Positions 50,949 to 64,000 of a stretch of 64,000 nt of DNA are shown here, in pieces. A model generated the notes under the pieces. It saw nothing but the letters and a program-made list of their open reading frames with translations, was not told the origin of the DNA and ran no database searches. Each line of letters opens with the position of its first letter. Within the stretch, counting starts at the first letter, position 1. The stretch comes from Paramecium octaurelia. Its lineage: Eukaryota > Ciliophora > Oligohymenophorea > Peniculida > Parameciidae. The DNA lies in the NCBI GenBank assembly GCA_905182995.1, contig CAJJDP010000049.1, positions 195,286 to 259,285 on the forward strand. Direction: 5' to 3'. The translations under genes and the position numbers were made by a program.

Positions 50949-53936
50949 TCAACCCAGGTATAGCATTATTAATTTCATATAATTCTTGGCTATTTCTCCA
51001 TTACCACCACATCTAATACCAACTCGTAAAAATTCATTGGTTTAATCTAATGATGAAATGATAACCATAATTGGTAGATTTAAAATGTTATTTTGCTCTG
51101 GTGGTTTTATCATCAATTATCCACATGCCCAAATCATTTGTAAATTTTCAAGTGAGGGGAATGGTTAACTATGTTATAAAACATTGATTACGCTTTCAAA
51201 TTTAATCCAACAGAAAGGAGTCCTCCAGCTTTTTTGAGTACTTCAGACATTGGGATATTAGATGGAGCAGTATTTCTGATAAAAGAATCTAATTTAAAAT
51301 AGTTTTAATTGCTTAAATTATTGCTAATGATTAGAAGAAATAAATACGTAAAATCGTCAAAGAATTTAGTGAATTTATCATATGGCATGTCAACTGGTTG
51401 AACAAACTTATTTGTATAAATTGGTAGATGGAATTCATGTTTCTTTTATTATCCATTTTATTCGTAGAAAATAGATGCTATAGGCAAAGTCATATTTCCA
51501 TCACAACTTAAAACTTGCATCATGACTTATGGAAAATCTCCTTATTTTACAGGTAAAATGTTGAATAGCATACCATTGGTCTAAGATACAAGAATAGATA
51601 AGTTTTAAATTGGAGAGGTTCCTTCAAATTAGAAAGAGACCTAAATTTAAATTGTGTTATATAGTACCTTTCCCAAGTGACCACTTATCTCAGATTTATA
51701 TTAAACAACAAGATCTCCTGGTTTATCGACTATTTTTCCAATTTATGAAGTTAGTAACACCTTGATTTCATTGACATTGCTTATTGTAGGAGATTTTAAA
51801 TTATTATCCTCTGGAGATGGAGGAACCATAATATTAACTCCTTCGAGTGCAATTTAACCTTAAAATTGATTTAGATATGGACAAGCTTTCAACCAACTCA
51901 GATGCTTTTAAAGTTATTCTGGTTTGCTTTACAGTCTCTATTCTGCCATAGCAATCTCTTGACTAGCTTAGATTCTTGCCTAATTTAATAGTGTTGGATC
52001 CTTTTATTCCTTTGGGTTTAACACCATAACATAAATTCTCTTAGTTAGAGGGTTATTTTATTATACTAATTCTGAATAAGGAGGCATTTTAACAACTATT
52101 TGATTTAAGAGTTTATCGTCTTCCATTAATAATGAGAAGTACTCAATCCCTCTTTATTAAATATCTGGATCAAAATGTTCCCCAGCTATTTGACATATCA
52201 TAATTGCTTGATCTCTTAATTCTGGATATTTGCATGCCAATTTAACAAAAGCATTTAATAACATTTGCCTGCTTCTTTCTGTGCTAAATGTGTAATGCTT
52301 GTTAAGAATGTCAAATAATTTCTATGGTTCTTTATTCTATTCCACAAGCATTTAAGAGTATTCACTGATTATAAATGCTCCAATACAAATCAAAGTTTCA
52401 TGAACATGAGGCATGGATAATTATGAAAATAATTTGGTGGCTGCATATTTTTAAAGTTCTTGGTTTCCTTCCTTTTAGAATCCTACAATAATTTGGATGA
52501 TTCTAAACCAAATATCTTCTGTGACAAAATCTCCTGATGAATTTATCATTCTTACGACAACGTCTATATACCAATATAAATTGTCTGCAAATTTCTCAGA
52601 TAATATAGCTATTTTTAAAACTAAATCATCTTTAATCTGCAAATCTGCCCCATTTTCAGCATAACTTAACAATTCTTCAACTATTCTTTAACTAGTATTT
52701 GGACTACTGATTAAATATAATAAATCTAAAGCTCTTTTTCTGATAGAGATATCATTGTCTCTTAAAGATTTAAAAATAGTATTTAAATGATCTTCTAGGG
52801 AATCTCCTGCGAGTTTAACAAATTTACACATTGTTTCTAATCCTAAATATCTTAGATTGGGTTCTTTAACTGATATGAAAATTCCAAGCAATTTCAAAAT
52901 ATCGTTTTTCAACTCCATTCCAACTGCGCCATTATATGTTATAACAAGATTAGCAGCTTCGAATAGAATGCCATGATCAACATTATTTTTATTAATGCTT
53001 TTAGTAACTTCAGTTTTTTTAATTATTTTAGTCAGACATTCTGTCAACTATCGATGAGAATCGGTGGATGGAGGTGGTGGTGAGAAGAATGAAAGCGCCT
53101 TCAAAATCTTGACTTAGAGCCATGGTGCAGGAGTGGCATAATAATTATAATCTCCAGGGCTGTCTTTTTGAATTGCAATCTTGTGAAGTAATTTAATTAA
53201 TTTAGGTGTGCAATCTTCAAAGATTGATGGATTGTTTAACTAACATGTTCCGACTAATAATGAAGTAGCTGCAGTCATAAATCCTAATGAAGGGTGTCTA
53301 ACAATAAATTTGATAAAAATACCTAGATTCGAACATTTGTGAAATTCCTTAAGCCCATTATGATGGCTGGAATTTGTCTTGATATTTCCTATACATTCTA
53401 AGTAAGCAAGCACATGCCTTCTTTCTAACGTGGAAAGTTGATCTAGATTCTGTCAATGCCAATTTCTAGACATCCTAATGCAATGCATTGACCAACTCTT
53501 ATGGTGCTTGTGTTCCAACCATAGTTAGGGCCAATGATTGATTAATTTCATTTACAGATTATAGATCATTTCTAATTGAGGATGCTACTTAAGTAAACAA
53601 GTCATGTGTTTTTTCACTCACCAGAATTGAGGTGGCTACGTATCCTGTGTATTTCTCACTAAATTTTGAAGAATTAATTAAGAAGGCGCATTCTTATTAT
53701 CCAAAGTCAACTTCATAACCTAATTAGAAGATATTTATTTTGTTACCTAAAATATAGATATACAGCAATTTCCAAACGTACTTCTTTTTCTAATAGCCAG
53801 CCAATCCTTTTTGAGAAGTAAATTTGCCTCTGATTTTTTACAATTCCTTTTCCACTCTTTTCTCCTCCTATTCCTTATTTGAGCAGTGACGGATGTCTGT
53901 GATGAATGTATTCAATCCTCTCATATTAGTACTCAT
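50949..53936 (-). CDS. AP2A: AP-2 complex subunit alpha (alpha-adaptin)
   Basis: 970 residues after three introns (53720-53746, 53298-53322, 51169-51191; 27, 25, 23 nt). The N-terminus NMRGLNTFITDIRHC and the segment KKKYVWKLLYIYILGYEVDFG are hallmarks of alpha-adaptin. The trunk continues with KKACACLLRMYRKYQ, SLGFMTAATSLL, APWLQVKILKAL, NLRYLGLETMCKF, IRKRALDLLYLI, WYIDVVVRMI and QQRGIEYFSLL. The C-terminal appendage (NLSILVSQTNGMLFNI, LENLQMIWACGQL, FLRVGIRCGGNGE) is present. AP-2 links clathrin to cargo and PI(4,5)P2 at the plasma membrane; in Paramecium it would act in coated-pit endocytosis. The hinge between trunk and ear is short. Its stop is 56 bp from that of the convergent peptidase gene. 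Confidence 0.94.
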
Positions 53937-54033
53937 GTTTTTAATAATTTATTTACTAAATTTCTTTATATATACTTTTCAAATTTTAAATATGCAAATT
54001 GGCATCGTCATAATAAAGATAATATTATTATAC

Positions 54034-54895
54034 TCATTCTCCTTTATATTATGGCTTTCTCTTCTCTCCAAATGCTTTCAACCCTTCTAATCTATCCTAA
54101 CTATGGCAAACTTGATAGTATAATTATTCCTCAATTTTTAATCCACTCTCAATATCTACTTCCATTCCTCTATTTATAGCTGCCTTAGCTGCTCTCACTC
54201 CTATTGGACCCTTCATTATTACTAAAAAATACATTCTACAATATCTAAGATGCAATAGCTTCAGCTCTATTGTTTGCTTATTGTCCGTCTTCCTCTACAT
54301 AATTAACTAATCCTATTTATAATGATTCTTCAGCACTTAATCTCCTTCCTGTGAAAATTAATTCCTTTGCCAAAGCCACTCCGATAACTCTTGGGGTTCT
54401 TTAGGTTCCACCCTTTTACATAATATGATAATTTACCGCTCCAGGTATTATTGCTAAACCTGTTTCAGGTAATCCCAATATTGATGATTTTGTTACAATT
54501 CTTAAATCACAAGCTAATGCTAATTCTAAGCCTCCTCCAAGCGCAAATCCATCTATGACTCCAATTACTGGCTGGGGCAAATTAGCAACTTAATTAAATG
54601 TCTCTCTCAAATTCTTCACCACCAATTCTGTCTCAAAATTACTTAATCCTATTCTCTCTTTTAAATCTGCACCTGCACAAAAAGTACCTGCTGTTGATGA
54701 CCTTAATATGACGCAATTTATATTTTTTGATGCTGCAAGCTCGCTTATCGACTGTCTCATCTCAACTAACAATTATTTTGATAAGGCATTCTTTTTTTAT
54801 GGATTATTTAATTCAGCTATAGCAAGTCCCTTAATTTTTTCATGATTTCTGACTGAAAAGAGTCCTGTTGAAAATTTATAGATTAATTTCTACAT
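54034..54895 (-). CDS. Mitochondrial enoyl-CoA hydratase, AUH-like (methylglutaconyl-CoA hydratase type)
   Basis: 271 residues after two introns (54413-54436 and 54211-54232, both ending AAG). [18 protein letters not shown] is a likely mitochondrial presequence. The crotonase motifs are in order: [38 protein letters not shown] with the first catalytic Glu, [20 protein letters not shown] with the second, then [23 protein letters not shown] and [15 protein letters not shown]. The FxGADLKER element and RAAKAAI tail favour AUH over short-chain enoyl-CoA hydratase. It would hydrate an enoyl-CoA in leucine or fatty-acid breakdown. AUH also binds AU-rich RNA in animals; that is not predictable here. 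Confidence 0.93.
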
Positions 54896-55173
54896 ATATT
54901 TATGATAAAGATATTTTTATTATTATAATTGTTATTACCATTATTAAATTTCTTTAAAGGTGATTGATGTTGGGTTTGAATTCCTATCTTACTAATAAAA
55001 GAATATTATTTAATTAATATTTTATTATTTAGCAAACTTATTTGTAATGTATACTAAATAGTTTTCATTTTTTTTTTTAAAATATCATATAATTCATTAA
55101 GGGATTGATTTTTAATGTTAATTTTTGAGTCTTGGCTATTTAAATAATTAGTTGGAACATAAAATATTTATTT

Positions 55174-56338
55174 ATGAATAATTATTCCAGAGATCCACCT
55201 AGCAAAATTTTGCTTCTTGTTATAACACAATTATCTCCCACCTTTCCACTATGTAATGAATTACTATTTGAACAATTCTCTAAATATGGTGATATCAAAA
55301 AAATTCTCATTTTCGAAAGAGGAAAGGCAAACAAAGCTTTTGTTGAATATTATGATGTGAAACATGCAATAGAAGCAAGGAAGGACAAGCTTGGCAAATA
55401 TTTAGCTGAAGGAGAAGGAAAGTAGAAATATTTAAATTATGCATAGACTAACCATCCACTTCTCTCGTCTTAAGAATCTTGATCTAGAAGTTGTGGACAA
55501 ATCTCGAGGAACAGATTACACCTAAGCAAGCAGCACAAATTCAGATCTTATGAAGCATTCGAACACTGATGATCCAAACATACTTAGATAATAGATAGAT
55601 TAATTTACTCGCACTTTCACATAAACTTCTTAACGAAATCTCAATTCTGCCAGGAATGATGAAATCAATAATTTATTGAATTCAGATTCTGATGATGACA
55701 TAGATATCTGGAAATAACAAAACTAATAAGGACCGTAAATTTCTTAAGATGTTAAAAATATGATCACTCAAAAACCATCCAAAATTATTTAAGTAACAAC
55801 TATCGATGATAGAGTTACTGCCAAAATGCTTTATAATATTTTTAACAAATTTGGAAATATCGAAGAACTCCTTTTAGAAAAGTAAATGCAAAGACTCTTT
55901 GTTAGATACTCAACTATAGAATTTGCTTAAATTGCCAAAGAATATTTAAATAATATTTAATTTTTTGATCAATAAGTAATCAATTATATTCACCTTTTTT
56001 AGTGGCGAATTTCATATCACCCTTTACAACAGTTACAGCCAACTACCATTACCGACGAATATATGACATATTATAATCCTAATGGGCCCAAAATGATTGT
56101 TCCTTTATCTAAAACTATCATTCTTAGTGGTGTTACAGAAGCAATGGAAATATCAGAGATGATGAGACTTGTAGCTAAAGTCACTGGTAACAAATGCTTA
56201 ATAATATTAGAAATTAAAATTGTAGCTGCTGATAGTTTAGAAATAACTATGATTAACATTTCTGAAACCTTAAAAATCATAGCTGTATTTTCTGACTATG
56301 AATACAAAAATTAAAAATTGATTATTTCTATAAAATGA
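55174..56338 (+). CDS. PTB/hnRNP-L-like RNA-binding protein with RRM domains
   Basis: 379 residues after a 25-nt intron (55422-55446). The first RRM occupies about residues 10-115: ILLLVITQLSP, LFEQFSKYGDIKKIL, KAFVEYYDVKHAIEAR, LTIHFSRLKNLDLEVVDKSRGTDYT. The last segment is characteristic of the long beta-4/beta-5 of PTB-family RRMs and becomes visible only once the intron is removed. A second RRM-like fold lies at about 205-285 (KIIQVTTIDDRVTAKMLYNIFNKFGNIEELL, LFVRYSTIEFAQIA), and a weaker third region follows. PTB-family proteins bind pyrimidine-rich RNA and regulate splicing, stability or localisation. Conserved aromatic RNP residues are mostly replaced, as in PTB. The linker contains an acidic SDSDDDID stretch. 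Confidence 0.87.
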
Positions 56339-56573
56339 ATCTATATTAAAGCATATTATTAATTATCAATGAATTTATCTTTTTTTTAGAATGTGCTAGG
56401 ACTGAAATTTTACATTTTAATCCAGTTTGCAACTATGTCTTAACAACCTAGTCCAATAAAAATTTTTTAAATTAAACTTCATTAGAAATATCAATAAAGC
56501 TATTTAGTCTACTTCACAAATTTGTATTTTCTTAGTCTAATTGATTAAATATTAAATTATATAAAAATTAATA

Positions 56574-57902
56574 TCAAATATTAGTTACATTTTGTTTGTT
56601 AAATTACTCTTTCCTTAATTATGTGTTTACAATTTTTTTTAAAAGGTACTATTCCTTTAGGTCCTATAATTACTAAATTTCATTTGCTCTTTTGAGTATT
56701 GAGATATTGAATTTGGTTTTATAATGAGACTTTTCAATTTAGTTTTATATATTTGATAACTATATGGTGTTAGGAGATTCTTATATATAATTCAATTAAC
56801 TCGACGGTATTTTAGATGATTCATAAAATTGATATCTTTGAGGTTTTTATCTTTCAGTTTAGATTGTATTAAAATTTGTTTGATAATTAGGGTTAGAAGC
56901 AGACATGGATCTTACGTCCTGAGAAAGACTAATAATATGATAAGGTAATTGAGGTCTTTAATTTTTTTATTAGTTATTTTCTATCTCATGCTTATTTCGA
57001 TAACAGTAATCATCCTAATCTGGTCCTATCAGACTTTGTATTAGATCACTATCAGGAGCAACACCATCTAAGGTTTCCCACGTAATAAATGAGGATTACT
57101 TTGGCTGAGTTGATTCTGTTTGGATATTTAGGCTATATGCTTATTTTATTGAAGGTTTGCAGTAATCAATGTGTTTTATTACCTTTCTTTTTTCAAGTTG
57201 CTTTATTAATTGAATGTTTTGAGGATATTTTTCATACAATTCAGTCCCATTTTGAAATTTTAGTTCGAATTGCAACTTTTTTTTTAATTTTTTCTCCTTT
57301 TCTTCATTTTTTTGTTTTTCTTATTTTAATTTTCGTTGCCTTAATATTTCTTTAATGAGAGTGTTATCTTTGATATCTGGATGGTATAATTTGAATTAAT
57401 AATGTAGTTGATCTTTAGTAAATCTTTGTTTATCATCCTTCATCTAAAATGGTTTCCCTAGCGATTTCATTTTCTTTTAATTTTTTAACCAAACATCAAA
57501 GCCGAGTTCTTAATAAAATTAACATAAATCAATCCCTCTATAGAATGCTAGCAAACTAAACACTTATTCGAACTATTCTAAAGTTATGTTTGATCCCTGA
57601 GTTGCACATTTTTTAAAAAGATCTTAGAGTTCTTATTTATTTAGGAATTTTATGTTGAAATCTCTGCAAAAATGAAAGAATTTAGCTAAATTTAATTAGT
57701 TACTTTCTTGGGCCTATCTATCGAATGTTGCATTTACGCCTATAGAGTATGATTATTTAGTGTAGAAGTTGAAAATTTATTGGATTACAGTGTTATTAGA
57801 AGGATAGGAATAACTATTTCTTCTGGTATCCTATTCTTGAGTGGCAGTTGGAATATATCTAAATAAGGAATTCAGTTCGGATTATTTATTTTTGTTTTTC
57901 AT
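56574..57902 (-). CDS. EF-hand-like uncharacterised protein
   Basis: 442 residues, intronless (MKNKNKQSELNSLFRYIP). Residues about 75-140 resemble a degenerate EF-hand pair (LAKFFHFCRDFNIKFLNKQELQDLFKKCA, ITLEQFEQVFSLLAFYRGI) without the Asp-rich calcium loops, so calcium binding is doubtful. A very basic helix follows (LRQRKLKQEKQKNEEKEKKLKKKL). The rest is low-complexity and rich in Asn, Gln and Ser, with a final coiled coil (RANEIQQLQDLKEQYLL). This EF-hand-like fold followed by a charged helix is frequent in ciliate cytoskeletal proteins; the precise function is unknown. It faces the PTB-like gene at its 3' end and is divergent from the kinase at 58045. Confidence 0.78.
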
Positions 57903-58044
57903 TTAAAATATATAGTGAATAAATGTAAAATGATAGTATAAAATGAAAATATAGAAGGAATGAGGGAAATAAGGAATACTTTAAAGATTAAAATTAAGTG
58001 AAGGATTTGATTTTGATGAGAATAAAAATAATTTATTAATAAAA

Positions 58045-59587
<1,543 letters not shown>

Positions 59588-59602
59588 ATAATAATACATT
59601 AA

Positions 59603-62600
59603 TCAAATTTATTTTTTACTCACTTTCTAAAATGGATTTAATCTACAACTTTTTTATGAAGTACCTCTTTAACTGATGCTGTTTTTTTCTTAGACTTTAT
59701 GAATAATGTTAGCTTTTTATAAGCTCTTTGATTTCTAACATCTAAGGGCTCTTTCACTTGTAGGTTGAGTTCTTTATGATTCTAATGTACTTGAAGCTAA
59801 ATCTATATTTCTAGAAGACGTTTATTAAGAACTCTCTATTTTTTGAACTTCTTCATTGGCTTACTTCTCTTTCTTTTTCTTTTTTGTATGTTCATCTATA
59901 TCTAAAATAAAGAATTTAGACTTCTTGTTTCTAATAGTCTTCTCAAGAATATGATCTTATTCATATGATGGTTTTTCTATAAGGATTGATTACTCAACAA
60001 CTCTCTAATCATCATTTTAATTTGTAGGTTGAACTTTCAACATTTCTTATAATCTCTTTTCTTACAATTTCTGTAAATCATCTTAAGATACTTTAATCTA
60101 CTCTTCATATTTTCTTATTCTAATTGATACATGATTTCCAAGCAAACAAGACTTACGAAATTCAGCTAATAATTTATTTTCTGATCGATGCACCTTCATT
60201 CTTTTCTTCATTTTTTATCCTCTTTAAGTTAAATAATCTAAATCTTGAATCTTCTTAAACCATCGTTTCCTTACATTTCTAAATTTATCTATTAGATCCA
60301 TAAGTTCCACCAATTAATACAGGATTTTAACACCTGCCTTTTTAGACAACAATTAAAATTTATTATATTTTCTCTCCTCAGCTATGATACTCCATTTCAT
60401 AAATTACTAACAATCCAGTATAAATGTTTCAACCAAATTAAAGTATTTAATCAAATTTTCTGATTGCTTTTAAATTGCTAGAATACAGATTATGTATAAA
60501 TGACAACGCATTTAACAATATTCTTTATAAGGAAAAAACAAATATTTTTCATAAATCCCAATAGCAAATTCAAATTGTATTTTTGCTTTATCCAATTATC
60601 CATTTTCTAAAAATATTTCACCTATCTTCTCAATATTATGACCATAACATTCATCCTTTTATATTTAAGCATATTATTTATGAATTTCTTAATATCGTTA
60701 TGAGGCCAATTGATAATCATTATTCTTCAAAAAACCGTTCGAATGCAACAACTTCGTACCTGTCTACTAGTTTAATGAATTATCCATATATAAAATTGAA
60801 GATACGAAGTAAACTTATTAAAAAAATGGTTTCATTTTATCATAAATGCTTCTAACTTTCGTTTAATAATAAAATTCTTATGATTACATTCGATCACTAT
60901 GCAATTGATAATCCTTAATATGAGTCATAATCAATTTTCTTTACTATTAAACAAAGTACATTCTGTTAAAAGTTTATGTCCTTGAAACTGTGTACGCTTT
61001 GCTAGCTCTTGAGTAAAATCTTAGAGCACTAAAATAAGAATTGCAATTTTAAAACACTCCTGCAAGCAAAAATTCTAATTATGCAAAATTTTTATTATGC
61101 AAACATTATAATTTATTATCTCGGTATAATTAATTTATTTTTCTAGCGTAAAGCCAACCTAATTTCAATACTTATGAGGATTCTTCATTTTCAATGTATA
61201 TCTTAAATATCATTAACACTATTTCTATTACTTCATTTGAAAATTCATCATGTATTAGTTTTCTGTATTCAATGGCTTTTTAAAGAGCTTTTAATGCGTT
61301 TTCTGGATCATTTAATTAACAAAATACAACACCTAAGTTATAGGCCAATTTAGAAAGGTTGTATGTAGCCATATTATGAAAATTAATCAAGACCTTTTTA
61401 GGATTGTCAGGTTCATCCTTTTGTTTTGTTTCTTTCATTGATTTTTTGTTTAAATTGTCTTCTTACTATTTTTCTTTAATTTCTATCCATTTTTCCATAG
61501 GGAAAAAATTATCGTATATGGTTTTACTCATCTAAAATGTTATCATGGCCGATTAAATTTAGATGGTCTCTTGACAAATGATACCATAAATATACAATGA
61601 ATAACCAAAAAGTAAGGTAGAAAGTAAGTTCCGTTTCATTTGGACATCAATAATAGAGAATATCATAGAATTAGCCTCATTCAATCTTGAATTAGCCAAA
61701 CAATGTTCTACATTAGCTAGTTGAATTATCACATGTTTTCTCATCTCAATCAATCCAGTTTATGAATGTATGGCCTTCTTTATCTTACGTCGCATTTGAA
61801 ATTTCTTTTATGACTATTATTAACTTAATTGCAGGAGTCGAAGCAATACTACTTAAGGTTTTCTGTAAGAATATTAAAGCAACTAAATTAGAACTAAAAA
61901 GTGTGATGTTAACATTGTTTTATCATCGTACTTTTACACTAATTAAATAGCTGTTTCAAGATCTTTTTAAAATTGTTTTTTCCTCACACTTTCATCTAGA
62001 ATTTCTTAAGATTTAGCCTAAGCCAAATATATTAAAGCTTAGACTTTATCTATGGAATATTTTTCTTCTTTTTTCAAAAAATTGTCGCAATTCTTTAAGA
62101 AATATCGATTCATTAATAGCGATGAATAATTCATCTCATTTTTTAGCTATTCTCGAATTTTTGCATCTTCATTTTCTTTGTTATCCATATGTTTCATAGT
62201 CAAATTTTCAATATCTAATTCCAAATCAAAATGCTTCAATACATTATCCTAATCTTCTTCTTCACTATTTGAAGATAAATCAATAACATCCTAGTATTCA
62301 TTATTATTTTTATATTTCAATATATGTTCATCCTTCTTTTTTTATTTCTACAATTACTCCAAACTCAAAATAAGACTTTCCATTTAAGTTATATTGCTTT
62401 TCAAATCCTCCAAAGCTCTAATATTGAAATCAAAAATTACTATTCAATATTAAAATCATTTCCTAAAAGCGATCTATTTAGGCCCATTTTAATGAAATCT
62501 AGGATGACTCTATCCTCAACCTCATCAAAAATTGAATCAGCATATAATAGATAATCTTTATATTTAACATCTGTTTCTGTCTATGGTTTCTTCTTTCTTA

Positions 62601-63897
62601 ATTTACTTATAGTTCTTTAGTTTTATCCTCTAGGATTCTTAAATAATATTATGATATCGCAAATTGCAAAGTAATCCTTGAGATAACATTTTCTAAAGGA
62701 TAGCATTTTTGATTCACTAATGCAATTAACTGATGACTCAACATCGGCTTAAAATGGGATAAGTGAACTTATTCTTTGAAATGACTGCAATTTAAATACT
62801 TTTAATCTTCTGAAATAGTATATATTGCTAAGAGTAAAGTTCAATCTATAAAGATATTTTGCATAACAGGAATATAAAATTTTAATAAGACACACTCCCA
62901 ATTTTAAAAGACATATATCAGATAATTGCAGTTACTCAAAATCCAAATGAGTGTGCAAATCTTTTAAAGAGTAATTCATCCCTTAATAGAATAACAGGAT
63001 CTTATAATATTGAGGACAATCTAAATGAGGAAGATCATGGAATAGAAAATAGACTTCTTCAATAAAGACGAGATATTCTCTTAAATGAGGGAAGTAGGTT
63101 TGGAGCATTAAGTGAAATATGATGTTCAGAAACCTAGGATTAGTTTCAATGTCAAAAACTTAAATGACCTCCATCAATTCATTTACCAAATCATAATTTA
63201 CCTCTGTTTTAGATTTATGTGGTATATTAGATGATTTTATTAGGACTGATGCTAAGTCTGCAATCATAGCCCATCTTCTATTAACCACTCTCTTTTCTTA
63301 TGATGAAGTGGACTTTTAATGACTCTTGAGCACTTGTCTTTACACTAATAATAATTATTGGAAAAAGTGCTGCTTTTTAAAATCACTTTCATCAATGTTG
63401 AAATATTTGTCATTTGAAAAAAAGCAATCATATCTTGCATGTCTGGCTGCTTCTGAATAAGTAAAGGGGTATATTTGTAGATGTTAATGATTGTCATTCA
63501 CTTAAATTCCCTTCAAATCCACCATGATTTCGAAATCCAAAAATGATGCTGATATTTAGATTTTGTAAAACTAGGATGTGTCCAATTTTATCAATTCTAC
63601 GATAAATTATTTTATCTTCACATTATACTCAACTTTTAATAAATAATTTCTCTCATCTACCTTCTCAAATTCTCGTTTATGATGACTTGAGCTCTTTACA
63701 TGATGTTCTGTATTTACATTATACTATTTCTTGGAATCATCACTGTGTATAAGTTCTTAATCAGAATTTAAAGTCGTCCTTATCCGTTCTTATTGTCCTT
63801 CTTCTATTTGAATTTACTGCTATTCAAAAACCGTTTATTCTATAATATTTTATATAATGGCATCATGTTAATTATGATTACTTAAACAACAACCCAT
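59603..63897 (-). CDS. Large acylated TPR-like helical-repeat protein
   Basis: 1423 residues after a single 23-nt intron (62418-62440). The start MGCC is an N-myristoylation plus palmitoylation signal, so the protein is probably held at a membrane. From about residue 150 onwards the chain is helical, with TPR-like units in the middle (YNLGVVFCQLNDPENALKAL, NIEKIGEIFLENGQLDKAKI, SNLVALIFL-free helices, MATYNLSKLAYNL). An acidic stretch (DLSSNSEEEDQDN) lies at about 535-555. The C-terminal 200 residues are highly basic and low-complexity (EKTIRNKKSKFFIL, KKKKKEKQANEE). TPR repeats serve as protein-binding scaffolds. No enzyme domain was seen. Acylated TPR proteins of this size are an uncharacterised ciliate group as far as I can tell. 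Confidence 0.82.
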
Positions 63898-64000
63898 ATT
63901 TTTAAAAGAAGTAAGATCAATTTAAAAACAGTCTTATTAATTAATATATTGAAAATTTATCTTCTTATCAAATGACTGCAATTTTATAGATGTCTTTACT
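63898..64000. other. Window edge, non-coding
   Basis: 103 bp of AT-rich DNA upstream of the TPR gene; nothing recognised. Confidence 0.5.

Noticed and set aside
61760-61850. A 26-nt intron in the TPR gene
   Set aside because: A first reading missed four bases. On re-reading, the frame is continuous across this stretch, and one intron (62418-62440) is enough to make the spliced length divisible by three.

Overview
The window is macronuclear DNA of a ciliate, almost certainly a Paramecium. In nearly every gene TAA and TAG must be read as glutamine and only TGA ends a protein. The genes carry about 50 tiny introns, mostly 22-29 nt. The window also holds a truncated hemoglobin very close to the one known from Paramecium caudatum. 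The DNA is AT-rich and densely packed: several neighbours lie 3-60 bp apart, and most intergenic stretches are under 400 bp. I derived the gene models by hand translation with this code. In most multi-exon genes the spliced length came out as an exact multiple of three.

Layout. 1-4202: an incomplete cilium-type protein (minus), an AN1 zinc-finger protein with a CaaX end, and an AMPK/SNF1 kinase. 4206-17390: minus-strand genes for a full-length IP3-receptor-type calcium channel, an uncharacterised protein, PTEN phosphatase and truncated hemoglobin. 17975-21067: two plus-strand genes, an acylated MORN-repeat protein and an STPG2-like axonemal PG-rich protein. 21855-31369: a giant VLIG-like GTPase ending in a zinc motif and a vWA domain. 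32065-36035: CPSF2 and a CaMK-like kinase. 36407-38219: an ABHD3-like hydrolase and ISCA2. 38387-42305: a cyclin and the FACT subunit SSRP1. 42370-48070: small uncharacterised genes, a B-box-like protein and one gene whose exons I could not fully join. 50333-56338: a secreted C39-like peptidase, AP-2 alpha adaptin, a mitochondrial enoyl-CoA hydratase and a PTB-like RNA-binding protein. 56574-63897: an EF-hand-like protein, a PH-like/CaMK kinase and a long acylated TPR protein.

Assembly. Three single N characters (23367, 39892, 48504) each sit between two direct repeats of about 1.3 kb with no difference that I saw. This is the signature of overlapping contigs joined end to end instead of merged. 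It inflates the GTPase gene, duplicates the cyclin gene and the start of SSRP1, and doubles the end of the gene at 46735.

Biology. The genes are mostly ordinary eukaryotic housekeeping and signalling functions: phosphoinositide/calcium signalling (IP3 receptor, PTEN), kinases, clathrin adaptor, Fe-S assembly, mRNA 3' processing, chromatin, cilium. The most unusual items are the VLIG GTPase fused to a vWA domain, an SSRP1 without its usual N-terminal domain, and many introns ending in AAG or GAG. I found no tRNA, rRNA, CRISPR array or transposon.
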